A DNA stretch of 64,000 nt from Moraxellaceae bacterium (GCA_030680295.1 JAUXVU010000023.1:620001-684000), one strand, 5' to 3'; shown: positions 1 to 9,151, numbered from the stretch's first letter. Made by a program: numbers and translations. The notes: generated from the sequence alone by a model not told the origin.

Positions 1-308
1 TCAGCAGGATTATCACCTTCCCAGATAATCGCGGTTTTATCACCGCGCTCGGCCAAATGACGATCTAAGCAGTTAGCGGAAACATTAAGCTCGCCGTCTT
101 CGTACCAGCGGATATGTAGGTCTTCTGGTTGATAGGAAACATCTTTGACCTTAGTAAATGGCTTCATCCATTCGACGATTTGACCTTCATCAGCCCAGAA
201 CGCTTCCGGATTCTGAATCGACTCTTCATAACGACGTAGATAATCCGCTTCGGTATGACGAGCACCGGTATACGTGGAAGGAACAGGATGAATCGTTGAG
301 TCAGACAT
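1..308 (-). CDS. acs: Acetyl-CoA synthetase, N-terminal part (runs off left edge)
   Basis: Minus-strand reading frame open from the ATG at 308 to the window edge, about 102 codons. The product begins [15 protein letters not shown] and contains [19 protein letters not shown] and [20 protein letters not shown], which match the N-terminal cap region of AMP-forming acetyl-CoA synthetase. This enzyme activates acetate to acetyl-CoA through acetyl-AMP in the cytoplasm. The AMP-binding and catalytic parts lie outside the window. A ribosome site, TGAGGTA, sits just upstream of the ATG. The gene is divergent from the porin at 474, and the gap between them holds a strong inverted repeat at 375-418. The identification is firm for the family; close relatives such as propionyl-CoA synthetase cannot be fully excluded from this fragment. 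Confidence 0.88.
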   Translation of the reverse strand, partial: MSDSTIHPVPSTYTGARHTEADYLRRYEESIQNPEAFWADEGQIVEWMKPFTKVKDVSYQPEDLHIRWYEDGELNVSANCLDRHLAERGDKTAIIWEGDNPA

Positions 309-374
309 GCTACTACCTCAGATTTTTTCTATTTTAATGTGTTCGAGTATGGCCAATCATAACCACAAAGCTAG

Positions 375-418
375 TTAGTCTTTAGTCGTAAGACATTCGG
401 CTACCGACCAAAGACTAA
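375..418. promoter_or_regulatory. Inverted repeat between acs and the porin gene, possible operator
   Basis: Two 14-base arms, TTAGTCTTTAGTCG at 375-388 and CGACCAAAGACTAA at 405-418, are complementary except for one position and are separated by 16 bases. No T-run follows on either strand, so it does not look like a terminator. Its place between divergent acs and porin genes fits a two-fold binding site for a regulator. Acetate-responsive two-component control of acs is known in related bacteria, but linking this repeat to such a regulator is inference. Confidence 0.4.
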
Positions 419-473
419 TATCAGTGATGATGCGGGCGCGCTATACCACTCCTACCTCACCTAAGGAGTAGGA

Positions 474-1760
474 ATGATGCGTCTACCTAGAATGTTGCCA
501 AAAAAGACTGCCATTGCATTAGCACTTTTACCACTCGCATTTAATGCAAATGCTGATATGAGCAGTGAAATTGACGCGTTAAAAGCGCGACTTAATCAAC
601 TAGAAAGCCAACTAGCGGAGCAGCGTACTGCTGACACTAAGCGCCCAGCAAATGCTACTACTAAGCCCAGCTTAAGTATTGGTGATACCCAATTTCAAGT
701 GGGTGGTTATATCAAAGTCGACGCCATGATGAGTCGCTACTCTGCAGGAGAAGTAGCGGGCACCTCGCCAGCGCGCGACTTCCATGTGCCCTCAGCTACA
801 CCCGTAGGCAATGGCGCGTCCAGCCAAGTATTTGATGCCCATGCCCAGCAAACACGCGTTTTTCTGAAAACCACAACCGCTACCGAGTCTGGCAAAAACA
901 TTAATGGTTATATTGAAATTGACTTTTTAAGCCCAGCGCGTGGTAACGAACGCGTTACCAATAACTATGATCCGGGTCTACGCCATGCTTACTTAAGTTA
1001 TGGCAATTGGTTGGTTGGACAAACGTGGACCACATTTCAAGACCTAGGCGCTCTGCCAGAAACAGTGGACTTCGTTGGTGCATCTGACGGCACAACGTTT
1101 GGTCGACAACCACAAGTTCGTTATAGCAAAGGTAACTTCCAAGTCGCACTGGAAAATCCAGAGTCATTTATCAAGCCAGAAACTGGTGCAAGCGTCGACA
1201 CTGACGATAACTCGCTGCCCGACCTAGTGGCACGTTATACCCACAAAGCTGATTTTGGTCATGTCAGTGTTGCTGCCTTGGGTCGTCAAATAAAAACCAA
1301 AAACAGCGGTGCCACAAGCGATACCGTGATGGGTGGTGGTGTCAGTTTTTCGGGCAAGGTAAAAGTCGGTACACGTGACGACATTCGTTTCATGCTTACC
1401 CATGGCAGTGGTATTGGCCGTTATGTTGGTTTGGGTACAATTACTGATGCCAATATGGTCAATGGCAAACTCAAGGCCAATGATGTCAGTGCCGGTTATC
1501 TTACTTACCGACATTTCTGGACCGATAAACTACGCTCAAGCCTACAAGTATCGGGCCTTATGGCAGATAACAAAGGCGTAATGCTTGCAGATGCAATAAC
1601 GACAACCAAGAAAAACGTTTCAGGCCTCACCAACTTAATTTATAGCGTAACGCCGAAGCTAGAAATTGGCGCTGAATACCTACACAGCAAACGCAGCGTT
1701 GAAAGTAGTGATGATGGAACGCTTGATCGACTACAGGTCATGGCCAAATACAGTTTTTAA
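474..1760 (+). CDS. DcaP-like trimeric outer-membrane porin
   Basis: A 428-residue protein with a signal peptide (basic start, hydrophobic core, cleavage after about FNANA at residue 27). A short coiled coil follows, roughly residues 29-50 (SSEIDALKARLNQLESQLAE), then a beta-barrel rich in alternating aromatic and polar residues, ending in KYSF with the terminal Phe typical of outer-membrane proteins. The signal peptide, periplasmic coiled coil and barrel together match the DcaP porin family of Acinetobacter and relatives, which forms trimeric channels for negatively charged small molecules such as dicarboxylates. The substrate here is unknown. AAGGAG lies at 463-468; the ATG at 477 has slightly better spacing than the one at 474. 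A strong terminator follows, so the gene appears monocistronic. Confidence 0.82.
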   Translation: MMRLPRMLPKKTAIALALLPLAFNANADMSSEIDALKARLNQLESQLAEQRTADTKRPANATTKPSLSIGDTQFQVGGYIKVDAMMSRYSAGEVAGTSPARDFHVPSATPVGNGASSQVFDAHAQQTRVFLKTTTATESGKNINGYIEIDFLSPARGNERVTNNYDPGLRHAYLSYGNWLVGQTWTTFQDLGALPETVDFVGASDGTTFGRQPQVRYSKGNFQVALENPESFIKPETGASVDTDDNSLPDLVARYTHKADFGHVSVAALGRQIKTKNSGATSDTVMGGGVSFSGKVKVGTRDDIRFMLTHGSGIGRYVGLGTITDANMVNGKLKANDVSAGYLTYRHFWTDKLRSSLQVSGLMADNKGVMLADAITTTKKNVSGLTNLIYSVTPKLEIGAEYLHSKRSVESSDDGTLDRLQVMAKYSF

Positions 1761-1768
1761 AAAAGCAC

Positions 1769-1808
1769 AAAGCCTCGTTAGTTCAATAGCTTACTAACGA
1801 GGCTTTTT
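1769..1808 (+). terminator. Rho-independent terminator of the porin gene
   Basis: A 12-base perfect stem, AGCCTCGTTAGT at 1771-1782 with ACTAACGAGGCT at 1793-1804, closes a 10-base loop and is followed by five T. It begins just after the porin stop codon. A preceding A-run could let it work weakly on the other strand too. Confidence 0.9.
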
Positions 1809-1909
1809 GTCATCACATAATCGACACAAAAAATCACTAAAGTATGCTGGCAAACCTGCTAAGTCAGGTCTAAGTTAATACTTATAGTGAACACTCATGG
1901 AGGTCGGTT

Positions 1910-2431
1910 ATGTTGACTATAGCAACCGCTGCCCACGTCACCTCAATTCCGCAACTCACCATTAATGGTCAGCTTAGACCGCTATTGAAACCGCTCACCT
2001 TGCATGGCTCGAATTGGCTCACCCTGCCTTGGATAGCCTTGGGTTGGTTCGCGGCAGTGGGTATTGCCAACGGTGGTGGTGGGCAATGGATTGTATTGCT
2101 TTGCCTAAGCATACTGTGCGCACTTAAGCAGTCCTCAACAGTTGCCGAGCTATCCGGTGTTACATTGTTTTTGCGAGATGGCATTTTAGGTCAGTATGCT
2201 CAAACCATTCCATGCTCTAGCATCCACACCATTTGGTTAAGACAAAATGCTCTTATGCGATTGTTTGATGTCGGCCGTGTAGGCATGACAACATATGAGG
2301 GCAAAACTTACCATAGCCCGCTTATTCAGCAACCCAGCACGTTAAAAAACGTGATCATTGAGTTGGCTGCCAACCGACAGCCGTTATGGCTGCCGTCTGA
2401 CCAACAAGTTACCTTGGATGACACATTTTAA
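1910..2431 (+). CDS. Membrane protein with PH-like domain (unknown function)
   Basis: A 173-residue protein with a basic-hydrophobic pattern and two likely membrane segments at about residues 33-52 and 57-75. A soluble tail contains VTLFLRDGILGQYAQTIP and IHTIWLRQNALMRLFDVGRVGM. The tail resembles bacterial PH domains (the YdbS/bPH2 type), where a strand-rich module follows a membrane hairpin and has an 'L.D.GRV' turn. That is a pattern judgement, not a search result. Function is unknown; such proteins are usually single envelope proteins of unclear role. GGAGG at 1899-1903 supports the ATG at 1910. The gene lies alone between the porin terminator and convergent sthA, whose stop is 7 bases away. 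Confidence 0.55.
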   Translation: MLTIATAAHVTSIPQLTINGQLRPLLKPLTLHGSNWLTLPWIALGWFAAVGIANGGGGQWIVLLCLSILCALKQSSTVAELSGVTLFLRDGILGQYAQTIPCSSIHTIWLRQNALMRLFDVGRVGMTTYEGKTYHSPLIQQPSTLKNVIIELAANRQPLWLPSDQQVTLDDTF

Positions 2432-2438
2432 GGCGCAC

Positions 2439-3824
2439 TTAAAACAAGCGATTTAAACCATTGAGTGCAGCTACTCGATAGGCTTCAGCCATTGTCGGGT
2501 AGTTAAATGTTGTGTTCACAAAATAGCGCAGTGAATTGCCGGGCTGGCGCATCACGGCTTGGCCGATGTGCACAATCTCTGCCGCATTATTACCAAAGCA
2601 GTGAATACCCAAAATCTCCAACGTTTCGCGATGGAATAAAATTTTCAGCATACCGACCACATCACCTGAAATTTGCGCACGCGCCAAGTGACGGAAAAAG
2701 GCCTGCCCTACCTCATAAGGCACACAGGCATCAGTGAGCTCTTTCTCTGTTTTACCCAAGCAAGAAATTTCCGGAATGGTGTAAATGCCAGTCGGCACAT
2801 CGGTCACCGTTGGCACATCTTCACTGCCGGTAATATGCGCTGCTGCACAACGGCCTTGGTCATACGCAGCTGATGCCAACGCTGGCGGGCCAATCACATC
2901 TCCCACGGCATACACGTTAGGGCATTCTGTTTGATAGTGTTCAGATACCGCTAACTGGCCGCGGCCATTGGCTTTTAAACCAATAACATCTAGGCCCAGA
3001 TTTGCTGTGTTACCGGTGCGACCGTTACACCACAAAATCGCATCTGCTTTGATTTTTTTGCCCGACTTAAGATGCATCACCACGTGATCATCAAAGGTCT
3101 CTACCCGCTCATATTCTTCCTGATTACGAATCAACACACCCAAATCACGCAGATAGTGCGACAAAGCATCGGCAATCTCGTCATCCAAAAATGACAGAAG
3201 CTGTGGCTGACTATTAATGAGATCTACTTTGTAACCCAACCCGACAAAAATAGAGGCGTATTCACAGCCAATCACACCGGCGCCATAAATAATCAGCTTT
3301 TGCACGGGGTAGTCCAAGCGCAAAATTTTGTCGCTATCAAAAACTCTCGGATGATTAAAATCAATATCGGCTGGTTGGTATGGGCGACTGCCAGTGGCAA
3401 TGACGGCATGATCAAAGCTCAATCGCTCATTCAAACCATCGGAGCGAACCACTTTAAGCTCATTAGCACTAACAAACTGAGCTTGCCCGGTATAAGTATC
3501 AACATCATTGCGCTCAAAAAAACGCTGGTGAGTGCTGACCTGAAGCTCAATGACACGATGTGCTCTAGCTAATACTTGCGACAAGGGCAGCGCACGAATA
3601 TCTGCCATGCGCGACAACAAGGGGTCGCGACGAAAACGCATTAAGTTATAGACCGTTTGCCGCAGTGCTTTTGATGGAATCGTGCCGACATGGGCACAGT
3701 TGCCGCCCACATCAGAGCGCACATCCACCACGGCTACTCGCCGACCATCCTTGACTAACTTCATGGCGGCGCCTTCGCCGGAAGGGCCGGCTCCAATCAC
3801 CACGGCATCGTAATGCGTCACCAT
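2439..3824 (-). CDS. sthA: Soluble pyridine nucleotide transhydrogenase
   Basis: A 461-residue flavoprotein of the disulfide reductase fold. It catalyses hydride transfer between NADPH and NAD+ and so balances the two nucleotide pools in the cytoplasm. Residues 11-16 hold the FAD-binding GAGPSG, and a second dinucleotide motif, [12 protein letters not shown], lies near residue 183. At [13 protein letters not shown] the first Cys of the usual redox pair is kept (Cys43) but the second is Thr48. This matches the transhydrogenase family and separates it from lipoamide dehydrogenase and glutathione reductase. The C-terminal [11 protein letters not shown] also fits. It is transcribed divergently from lipA across 118 bases. 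Confidence 0.93.
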   Translation of the reverse strand: MVTHYDAVVIGAGPSGEGAAMKLVKDGRRVAVVDVRSDVGGNCAHVGTIPSKALRQTVYNLMRFRRDPLLSRMADIRALPLSQVLARAHRVIELQVSTHQRFFERNDVDTYTGQAQFVSANELKVVRSDGLNERLSFDHAVIATGSRPYQPADIDFNHPRVFDSDKILRLDYPVQKLIIYGAGVIGCEYASIFVGLGYKVDLINSQPQLLSFLDDEIADALSHYLRDLGVLIRNQEEYERVETFDDHVVMHLKSGKKIKADAILWCNGRTGNTANLGLDVIGLKANGRGQLAVSEHYQTECPNVYAVGDVIGPPALASAAYDQGRCAAAHITGSEDVPTVTDVPTGIYTIPEISCLGKTEKELTDACVPYEVGQAFFRHLARAQISGDVVGMLKILFHRETLEILGIHCFGNNAAEIVHIGQAVMRQPGNSLRYFVNTTFNYPTMAEAYRVAALNGLNRLF

Positions 3825-3942
3825 TGCTGCTGCTCCTGTTTAACTAGGCCTTAGACTACGAAAAAATCTGCCACAAGACTATTGTCGTTTGGGCTAATAC
3901 CGATCACCTGCGCTACACTCTGCACTATGAATGAGGTGAATC

Positions 3943-4920
3943 ATGAGCAACTCCGCAAATCCCCCTAGCCGTATTGAAACGGGCGTTAAATTACGCGGCG
4001 CCGAAAAAATGGCGCGTATCCCGGTCAAAATCATTCCGACCGATGAGCTGCCACGCAAGCCAGACTGGATTCGCGTACGCGTTAAAAACCCGGGCGAAGT
4101 ACAACGTATTAAAGGGCTTTTGCGCGAACAACGTTTGCATACCGTGTGTGAAGAAGCGGCCTGCCCTAACCTGGCCGAATGCTTTGGTGGCGGCACAGCA
4201 ACGTTCATGATCATGGGCGACATTTGTACACGCCGCTGCCCATTTTGTGACGTAGCACATGGTCGCCCTAATGCATTGGATGCAGATGAGCCACGTCACT
4301 TAGCAGAGACTGTCGCCAACCTCAAATTGAAATATGTGGTGGTCACCTCGGTCGATCGTGATGACTTAAAAGATGGTGGCGCCCAACACTTTGTGGACTG
4401 CATCAAAGCGGTGCGTGAGCTTAACCCCAGCACCAAGATGGAAATTCTAGTACCGGACTTTCGTGGCCGTATGGACATTGCCCTGCGTTTAATCAGCGAA
4501 TGTCCACCCGATGTGTTTAACCACAATATTGAAACCGTGCCACGCTTATATAAAGCCATCCGTCCCGGCTCCGATTATCAGCATTCATTACAATTATTGC
4601 AGCGCTTCAAACAAGAGCGCCCCGACATTGCCACGAAGTGCGGCCTGATGGTGGGCATTGGCGAGACTGAAGAAGAAGTCATAGCGTTGCTGCGTGACCT
4701 GAAAGCTCATGACGTCGACTTGGTGACTATTGGTCAGTACTTGCAACCGTCCAAGACCCATGCCCCCGTTGACCGTTTTGTGCACCCAGATGAGTTTGCA
4801 CGTTATGCCGCTTTTGGCCGTGAATTAGGATTCCGTAATATTGCCAGCGGGCCGATGGTAAGGTCTAGTTATCATGCAGATTTGCAATTTGCTGGTGTTG
4901 ATGTCACCGCCCTAAGTTAA
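3943..4920 (+). CDS. lipA: Lipoyl synthase
   Basis: A 325-residue radical-SAM enzyme that inserts two sulfurs into octanoyl groups on the E2 and H proteins to make lipoyl cofactor. Both iron-sulfur clusters are visible. Cys69, Cys74 and Cys80 ([13 protein letters not shown]) bind the auxiliary cluster that donates sulfur, and Cys95, Cys99 and Cys102 (CTRRCPFC) form the radical-SAM CX3CX2C site. The C-terminal RSSYHA supplies the conserved Arg-Ser-Ser-Tyr needed by the auxiliary cluster. GAGGTG precedes the ATG at 3943. No lipB lies beside it. Its stop codon interlocks with the stop of the convergent peptidase gene in a shared TTAA. Confidence 0.97.
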   Translation: MSNSANPPSRIETGVKLRGAEKMARIPVKIIPTDELPRKPDWIRVRVKNPGEVQRIKGLLREQRLHTVCEEAACPNLAECFGGGTATFMIMGDICTRRCPFCDVAHGRPNALDADEPRHLAETVANLKLKYVVVTSVDRDDLKDGGAQHFVDCIKAVRELNPSTKMEILVPDFRGRMDIALRLISECPPDVFNHNIETVPRLYKAIRPGSDYQHSLQLLQRFKQERPDIATKCGLMVGIGETEEEVIALLRDLKAHDVDLVTIGQYLQPSKTHAPVDRFVHPDEFARYAAFGRELGFRNIASGPMVRSSYHADLQFAGVDVTALS

Positions 4921-5852
4921 AGCAGCGCACGCCTCACTTCGGCGAGTGTACTAGCAATTGCTGGGTGATCTGAAAGTTCTGCTGCTCGCTTGGCGAATGG
5001 TAAAGCTTGGCGTGGCTGACCACGTTGCAGCAACGAATACGCCAAGTTATTTAGCAAAAATGGTTGATCCGGCAAGGCTAACAAACCATCTCGCAACACC
5101 TGCTCACCCGCTTCTGCGTGCTGCTGCTCAGCTACAAGCTCAGCTTGTGCCAACCACAAAACCGGCTGATCCGGCCAGCGCTGTAGCGCCTGCGTCAGCC
5201 CTTGTTGCGCGGCTTTCGGATTCACCTGCCGCATATCTAGCAACACTTGCAAAACGTCATCAACCACTACGGAAGTTGGCCAATCCCGATCAACTGGCAA
5301 TAAACGAATAGCCCAACGATCTGCGCGCGCCCAAGTTCGATCCAACACTGACCACGAGATACTCAGACGCTCAGTCGGCCCCGAACGTAGAATAAAATGA
5401 CCACGCTCTGCATCCACACCAATCACCACGGCATAGTGCCAAAGCGGATACCACGACAAACCATTATTTTGTCGCACAATCACCGGGGTGCCTTCTTCAA
5501 TTGCTTGAACAATAGCGGCCAATGAGGGCTTAAGTTGTTGCGGAATAAAGCCACGCTGACGCGACTGCGACACCATTTCAACGGTGAGCGAGCCTTCACG
5601 TCCAGGCAAATACAAATCTGGGGCGAGTTCATCAGGTGTCAGTGACAGACCCCAATAATTCATGACCATGGCTAAAGTAGCCGGGCCACAATGAAACGCT
5701 TCTTGCGGGAAAAAAGGTACAGAATTCAACTCAACAGACCGTGTGGGCTGCTGCTTTAAGTCAAGCGCCTGCGTGGTCATGCAGGCGCTTAAAAAGGTGA
5801 ACATAAGAGTGACCAAAATACTGCGTAGCTTGAGCACTCTTATTAACCTCAA
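4917..5852 (-). CDS. Lipoprotein C39-like cysteine peptidase with TPR tail (PA2778-like)
   Basis: A 311-residue predicted lipoprotein with lipobox LSAC (Cys24). The core, roughly residues 45-185, resembles the papain-like C39 peptidase fold: [18 protein letters not shown] supplies Gln50 and catalytic Cys55, and LWHYAVVIG supplies His139. The Asp-Pro that usually completes the C39 triad is not evident; LRSGP stands there, so activity is uncertain. Residues about 200-311 look like tetratricopeptide helices ([20 protein letters not shown]). The same architecture is known in P. aeruginosa as the uncharacterised PA2778. Its start overlaps the stop of the upstream PA2779-like gene by 4 bases, so the two are translationally coupled. 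Substrate unknown; the neighbouring small proteins are obvious candidates. Confidence 0.8.
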   Translation of the reverse strand: MRLIRVLKLRSILVTLMFTFLSACMTTQALDLKQQPTRSVELNSVPFFPQEAFHCGPATLAMVMNYWGLSLTPDELAPDLYLPGREGSLTVEMVSQSRQRGFIPQQLKPSLAAIVQAIEEGTPVIVRQNNGLSWYPLWHYAVVIGVDAERGHFILRSGPTERLSISWSVLDRTWARADRWAIRLLPVDRDWPTSVVVDDVLQVLLDMRQVNPKAAQQGLTQALQRWPDQPVLWLAQAELVAEQQHAEAGEQVLRDGLLALPDQPFLLNNLAYSLLQRGQPRQALPFAKRAAELSDHPAIASTLAEVRRALL

Positions 5853-6250
5853 CGAGCTGAACGGGTAAACGGAAACACTTTTGTTAAGCCCAGCAAGTCA
5901 GTAACGACTAAGACCAAAAACACAAACACAATAGCACCAACAACACCATTACCTGCCGCAGGTGAAGTTTCAATTTCACCCGCTAAACGTGACACTTCTG
6001 CATCTGTTAACGATGCAACACGTGCTAAGGCCTGTGTTGGACTTACACCAAGATTAGTCATTTGCTGACGAACATCTTCGCGATCTAACCATGTCACAAG
6101 CTCAGCACGTTGTGCCGCATTGTGCTCGGTGACGGTCTGTGTCATGACCTGCTGAGCACTAATAGGCGCTGCCAACGCTGGCAACCCCCAAGTACTCATG
6201 CTCAGAATCAAAACAGAAGCAATTGAGGTGCGCATTTTATTGTTTTTCAT
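5849..6250 (-). CDS. PA2779-family small secreted or membrane protein, copy 2
   Basis: A 133-residue protein with an N-terminal signal peptide ending near LPALAAPISA. A helical middle carries WLDREDVRQQMTNLGVSPTQA and LTDAEVSRL. A C-terminal hydrophobic segment (about residues 103-121) is followed by [14 protein letters not shown]. The layout of signal, small helical domain, membrane span and basic tail resembles proteins with a C-terminal sorting tail, though I know no sorting enzyme for it. It is a clear paralogue of the next gene upstream (6314-6709). It sits first in a 4-base overlap with the C39-like peptidase. The family is known in pseudomonads but uncharacterised. Confidence 0.75.
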   Translation of the reverse strand: MKNNKMRTSIASVLILSMSTWGLPALAAPISAQQVMTQTVTEHNAAQRAELVTWLDREDVRQQMTNLGVSPTQALARVASLTDAEVSRLAGEIETSPAAGNGVVGAIVFVFLVLVVTDLLGLTKVFPFTRSAR

Positions 6251-6313
6251 GAACGTGTACTCAGGTTGACTGTGAAATTACACCCTACGCCTATTTAACA
6301 TAACTAGATACAA

Positions 6314-6709
6314 CTACCGGACAGCACGGGTAAATGTAAAGAACTTGGTCAAGCCTAGGAAGTCAGTGATCAGCAAGATCACAAATATCAACGCCAGTGT
6401 ACCCGCCAAACTACCAGCCACCTCGGCCTGATCCATCTGACCATATAAACGTGACACTTCTGCGTCCGACAACGCCGACACTCGCTCTACGGCCTGTGCA
6501 GGATTCACACCAAGACGCACCATCTCGGCGGCAACATCATCGCGCTGCAACCATTGCGCGACCGCTAAGCGCTCTTGCATAGCTTGCTCACTGCGTTGTT
6601 CATTAAATATTTGATCGGCACTGATTGGTGCCGCCAAAGCTGGCATGCTGACAACAGCAGTTGAAGCCATCAACACCATAGCAACTGCTTTACGGGCAAC
6701 TTTCATCAT
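6314..6709 (-). CDS. PA2779-family small secreted or membrane protein, copy 1
   Basis: A 131-residue paralogue of the following gene with the same plan. It has a signal peptide ending near MPALAAPISA, a helical segment with WLQRDDVAAEMVRLGVNPAQA and LSDAEVSRLYG, a glycine-rich spacer, a membrane span (LALIFVILLITDFLG), and the tail LGLTKFFTFTRAVR. Conserved blocks between the two copies are PISA, the D-V-x3-M-x2-LGV stretch, DAEVSRL and TDxLGLTKxFxFTRxxR. GGAGA sits just upstream of the double ATG at 6709/6706. This gene leads the three-gene cassette with the lipoprotein peptidase. Two copies suggest they may form a pair or recognise different partners, which is inference. Confidence 0.75.
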   Translation of the reverse strand: MMKVARKAVAMVLMASTAVVSMPALAAPISADQIFNEQRSEQAMQERLAVAQWLQRDDVAAEMVRLGVNPAQAVERVSALSDAEVSRLYGQMDQAEVAGSLAGTLALIFVILLITDFLGLTKFFTFTRAVR

Positions 6710-6733
6710 TTGTCTCCTTTCAATATTAATTAT

Positions 6734-7381
6734 TTATCCACGCTTATCGGCAACAAAAGGATTACTTCTGCGCTCTTCTCCGATGGTGGACATAGGGCCG
6801 TGGCCCGGCACAAAACGCATCTCATCAGACAGGCTAAATAACTCGCGCTTAATGGCATCGATAAGTGTCTGATGATCCCCCATAGGAAAATCGGTTCGCC
6901 CAATCGAGCCAGCAAAAATCACATCTCCAACAAAACTAACACCTGCTGACTCAGAAATTAACACGACATGGCCCGGTGTATGTCCTGGGCAGTGACGCAC
7001 CTGCAGCGTTTCAGTCCCTACCGCCACCTCATTACCTTGATATAACCAGCGTGTTGGTTCAAATCGGCGCGACTGAGGAAAACGAAACATACGCGCCTGT
7101 TCATCTAAGCGATCAATCCAAAACTGGTCACCGGGATGCGGCCCCTCAATCGGCACCTGCCAATGCTCAGCCAAATCGGCCACCGCACCAGCATGATCAA
7201 TATGCGCATGAGTAACCAAAATTTTGGTGATCTCAACGCCTTCGTTTGCCACCAATGACACCAGCTGCTCAATGTCCCCACCGGGATCAATCAAAGCAGC
7301 CTGATTCGTAATATCACACCAAATTAAACTACAATTTTGCTGAAACTGAGTGACGGGTAAAATACGAAAACGTAACGCCAT
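6734..7381 (-). CDS. MBL-fold metallo-hydrolase, YcbL/glyoxalase II-like
   Basis: A 215-residue metallo-beta-lactamase-fold hydrolase. The metal site is seen as THAHIDHAG (His58, His60, Asp62, His63), then CPGHTPGH, FVGDVIFAGSIGRTDF and a final FVPGHGP. The order and short length match the YcbL subgroup, related to glyoxalase II, which hydrolyses S-lactoylglutathione-type thioesters. The extra C-terminal substrate domain of true glyoxalase II is lacking, so the actual substrate is open. The ATG at 7381 is preferred over a TTG one codon upstream because AGGAG lies 7 bases before it. It is divergent from yajQ and sits upstream of the PA2779-like cassette on the same strand. Confidence 0.82.
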   Translation of the reverse strand: MALRFRILPVTQFQQNCSLIWCDITNQAALIDPGGDIEQLVSLVANEGVEITKILVTHAHIDHAGAVADLAEHWQVPIEGPHPGDQFWIDRLDEQARMFRFPQSRRFEPTRWLYQGNEVAVGTETLQVRHCPGHTPGHVVLISESAGVSFVGDVIFAGSIGRTDFPMGDHQTLIDAIKRELFSLSDEMRFVPGHGPMSTIGEERRSNPFVADKRG

Positions 7382-7458
7382 CAAAACACTCCTATGCGCG
7401 ATTGAGTTAAGCTTAACCGCGAGTATTATCCAGACTCAACAAGAGGAGCATTAAGATC

Positions 7459-7947
7459 ATGCCATCGTTCGATATTGTCTCTGAACTAGAGACTTACGAA
7501 GTTAATCATGCGGTACAAAACACCACCAAAGAAATTGCCACACGCTTCGACTTTCGAGGCTCGCAAGTCAGTGTTGAGTTCAACGAAAAAAATAAAGAAA
7601 TCAAACTCAGTGCTGAGTCAGACTTCCAAGTTGATCAAGTGCGCACCATGTTAGAGAGCCATTTGCTGAAACGCAAAGTGGACGCACAAGTGCTTGATCC
7701 GCAGAAGATGGAAGCGTCAGGCAAGCTGGTACATCAAATTATTAAGCTGAAAGACGGCTTAGATTCTGACACCGCCAAAAAGATTGTTAAATTATTGAAG
7801 GAAAACGGCCACAAGGTACAAGCCAGTATTCAGGGCGACAAAGTACGTGTGACCGACAAAAAGCGCGACACCTTGCAAACCGCCATGGCATTTCTGCGCG
7901 AGCAACAACTCGGCCTGCCGCTACAGTTTAATAACTTCAAAGACTAA
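7459..7947 (+). CDS. yajQ: YajQ-family nucleotide-binding protein
   Basis: A 162-residue protein starting MPSFDIVSELETYEVNHAV, with the two repeated small alpha-beta modules of the YajQ family (FDFRGSQVSVEFNEKNKEI, and near the end KVRVTDKKRDTLQTAMAFL). Members bind nucleic acids or nucleotides, and some bind cyclic di-GMP and act with transcription factors; whether this one does is not shown by sequence. Length equals the family norm. A strong GAGGAG precedes the ATG. It is convergent with the AraC-type regulator, the stops being only a few bases apart. Confidence 0.93.
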   Translation: MPSFDIVSELETYEVNHAVQNTTKEIATRFDFRGSQVSVEFNEKNKEIKLSAESDFQVDQVRTMLESHLLKRKVDAQVLDPQKMEASGKLVHQIIKLKDGLDSDTAKKIVKLLKENGHKVQASIQGDKVRVTDKKRDTLQTAMAFLREQQLGLPLQFNNFKD

Positions 7948-7951
7948 AAAT

Positions 7952-9007
7952 TTAAGCATTGGCTTGGCGCTGCTGACTGCGCCAAGCCAACGGCGCCAAA
8001 CCAGTCCACGCCTTAAACACCCTTGAAAAATTCGAGCTTTCACGATAACCCAAAAGATAAGCAATCTCTTTGACCGAAGCGTTGCTGCTTTTCAGCATGT
8101 CACAGGCACGAGTACGACGCGCCTCTTCTAACAAAATCTGAAACGACGTGCCTTGCTGGCTAAGGCGATTACGCAATGTACGCACTGAAAGCCCTAACTC
8201 ACTAGCCATTACTTCCATGCGTGGAAATGGCCCAGATAAATTCGCTAATTGAATGCGAATGGAGTCTGCTAATGAGCCATCGGCTAACAACTGACTCATG
8301 CGTGTTTGAATTTGCGCTATCAACAACTGATGCTGCTCAGCATTAGCCGTCATACTGGCTTGAGCCAATAAATCCGGTGAAAAACCTAAGCCGTTAAAGC
8401 TGGCATTAAAGTGAATGGTTTGGTGGCAGTGTGCTTGAAGTAACTCAGCATACGGTGGTGAGGGCCGGTGGGTTAAATATAGGCTAACCTCACGCAAATG
8501 TGACCCAGCGATTGGCACTAAAATATTAAATGCCGCCATCACCAGCACCTCCATCAAAAATGATTCATCTAATGGCAAGTCACTCATCAGCTCAAATACT
8601 AAGGCCTCTTGCTGCTCACTGCGTCGCTCACGGTGCGTCACTAAAAATGGTGCCACTACCGCCATATAGTCGTAATACAAGGCCACCACATCGGCAACTG
8701 AGGGGGCTGTGAGCGTCGCCTGCCCTAACAAACCATGGGTAGTGGGCGTCAGCATCTCAGCATAACGTAACGACAATGGAGGCTCAGGGCAGCGCTTTAA
8801 CGCTTCCTGAAACAGCAGGTAAACATCTAACAAGGGCACGATGGCATCAGGCCGCTCTAACTGCTGAGCCGATAAGCGGGAGGAAGACAACAGCTCCGCC
8901 GCTGGAATAGACCAGCGCGACTCAAATAACTGCAGCATTTTTCGCGGATAGGCGGCAATGGTGAACATACGCGAAGTCATAATTGACGAAGTTTCGCTAC
9001 CAGCCAT
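7952..9007 (-). CDS. AraC-family transcriptional regulator (arabinose_bd-type sensor domain)
   Basis: A 351-residue regulator. The N-terminal two thirds resemble the ligand-binding domain found in OruR/ArgR-like AraC proteins (PLSLRYAEMLTPTTHGLLG is typical). The last 90 residues form the double helix-turn-helix, with SVRTLRNRLSQQGTSFQ and VKEIAYLLGYRESSNFSRVF. Such regulators often control catabolism of amino acids, lipids or aromatic compounds next to them; here no catabolic genes are adjacent, so the target is unknown. AAGGGTGG precedes the ATG. The divergent DUF4442 gene across 144 bases is a possible target. Confidence 0.85.
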   Translation of the reverse strand: MAGSETSSIMTSRMFTIAAYPRKMLQLFESRWSIPAAELLSSSRLSAQQLERPDAIVPLLDVYLLFQEALKRCPEPPLSLRYAEMLTPTTHGLLGQATLTAPSVADVVALYYDYMAVVAPFLVTHRERRSEQQEALVFELMSDLPLDESFLMEVLVMAAFNILVPIAGSHLREVSLYLTHRPSPPYAELLQAHCHQTIHFNASFNGLGFSPDLLAQASMTANAEQHQLLIAQIQTRMSQLLADGSLADSIRIQLANLSGPFPRMEVMASELGLSVRTLRNRLSQQGTSFQILLEEARRTRACDMLKSSNASVKEIAYLLGYRESSNFSRVFKAWTGLAPLAWRSQQRQANA

Positions 9008-9151
9008 GAACCACCCTTGATCAAAACATTAATGACAACTAGCTTAGCTCATGATTGACTCTATTGCCGTGTCAAAGCGCATAAACAGTCAGTCTTAGCC
9101 TGTTTTTTTCAGGCAAACTCAAGCTACTTTAATCGTCACGAGCGCCAAGAC

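Noticed and set aside
9098-9114. Small hairpin GCCTG-T7-CAGGC between the AraC-type regulator and DUF4442 gene
   Set aside because: The stem is only five bases and the T-run is in the loop, so it is not a terminator; likely chance.
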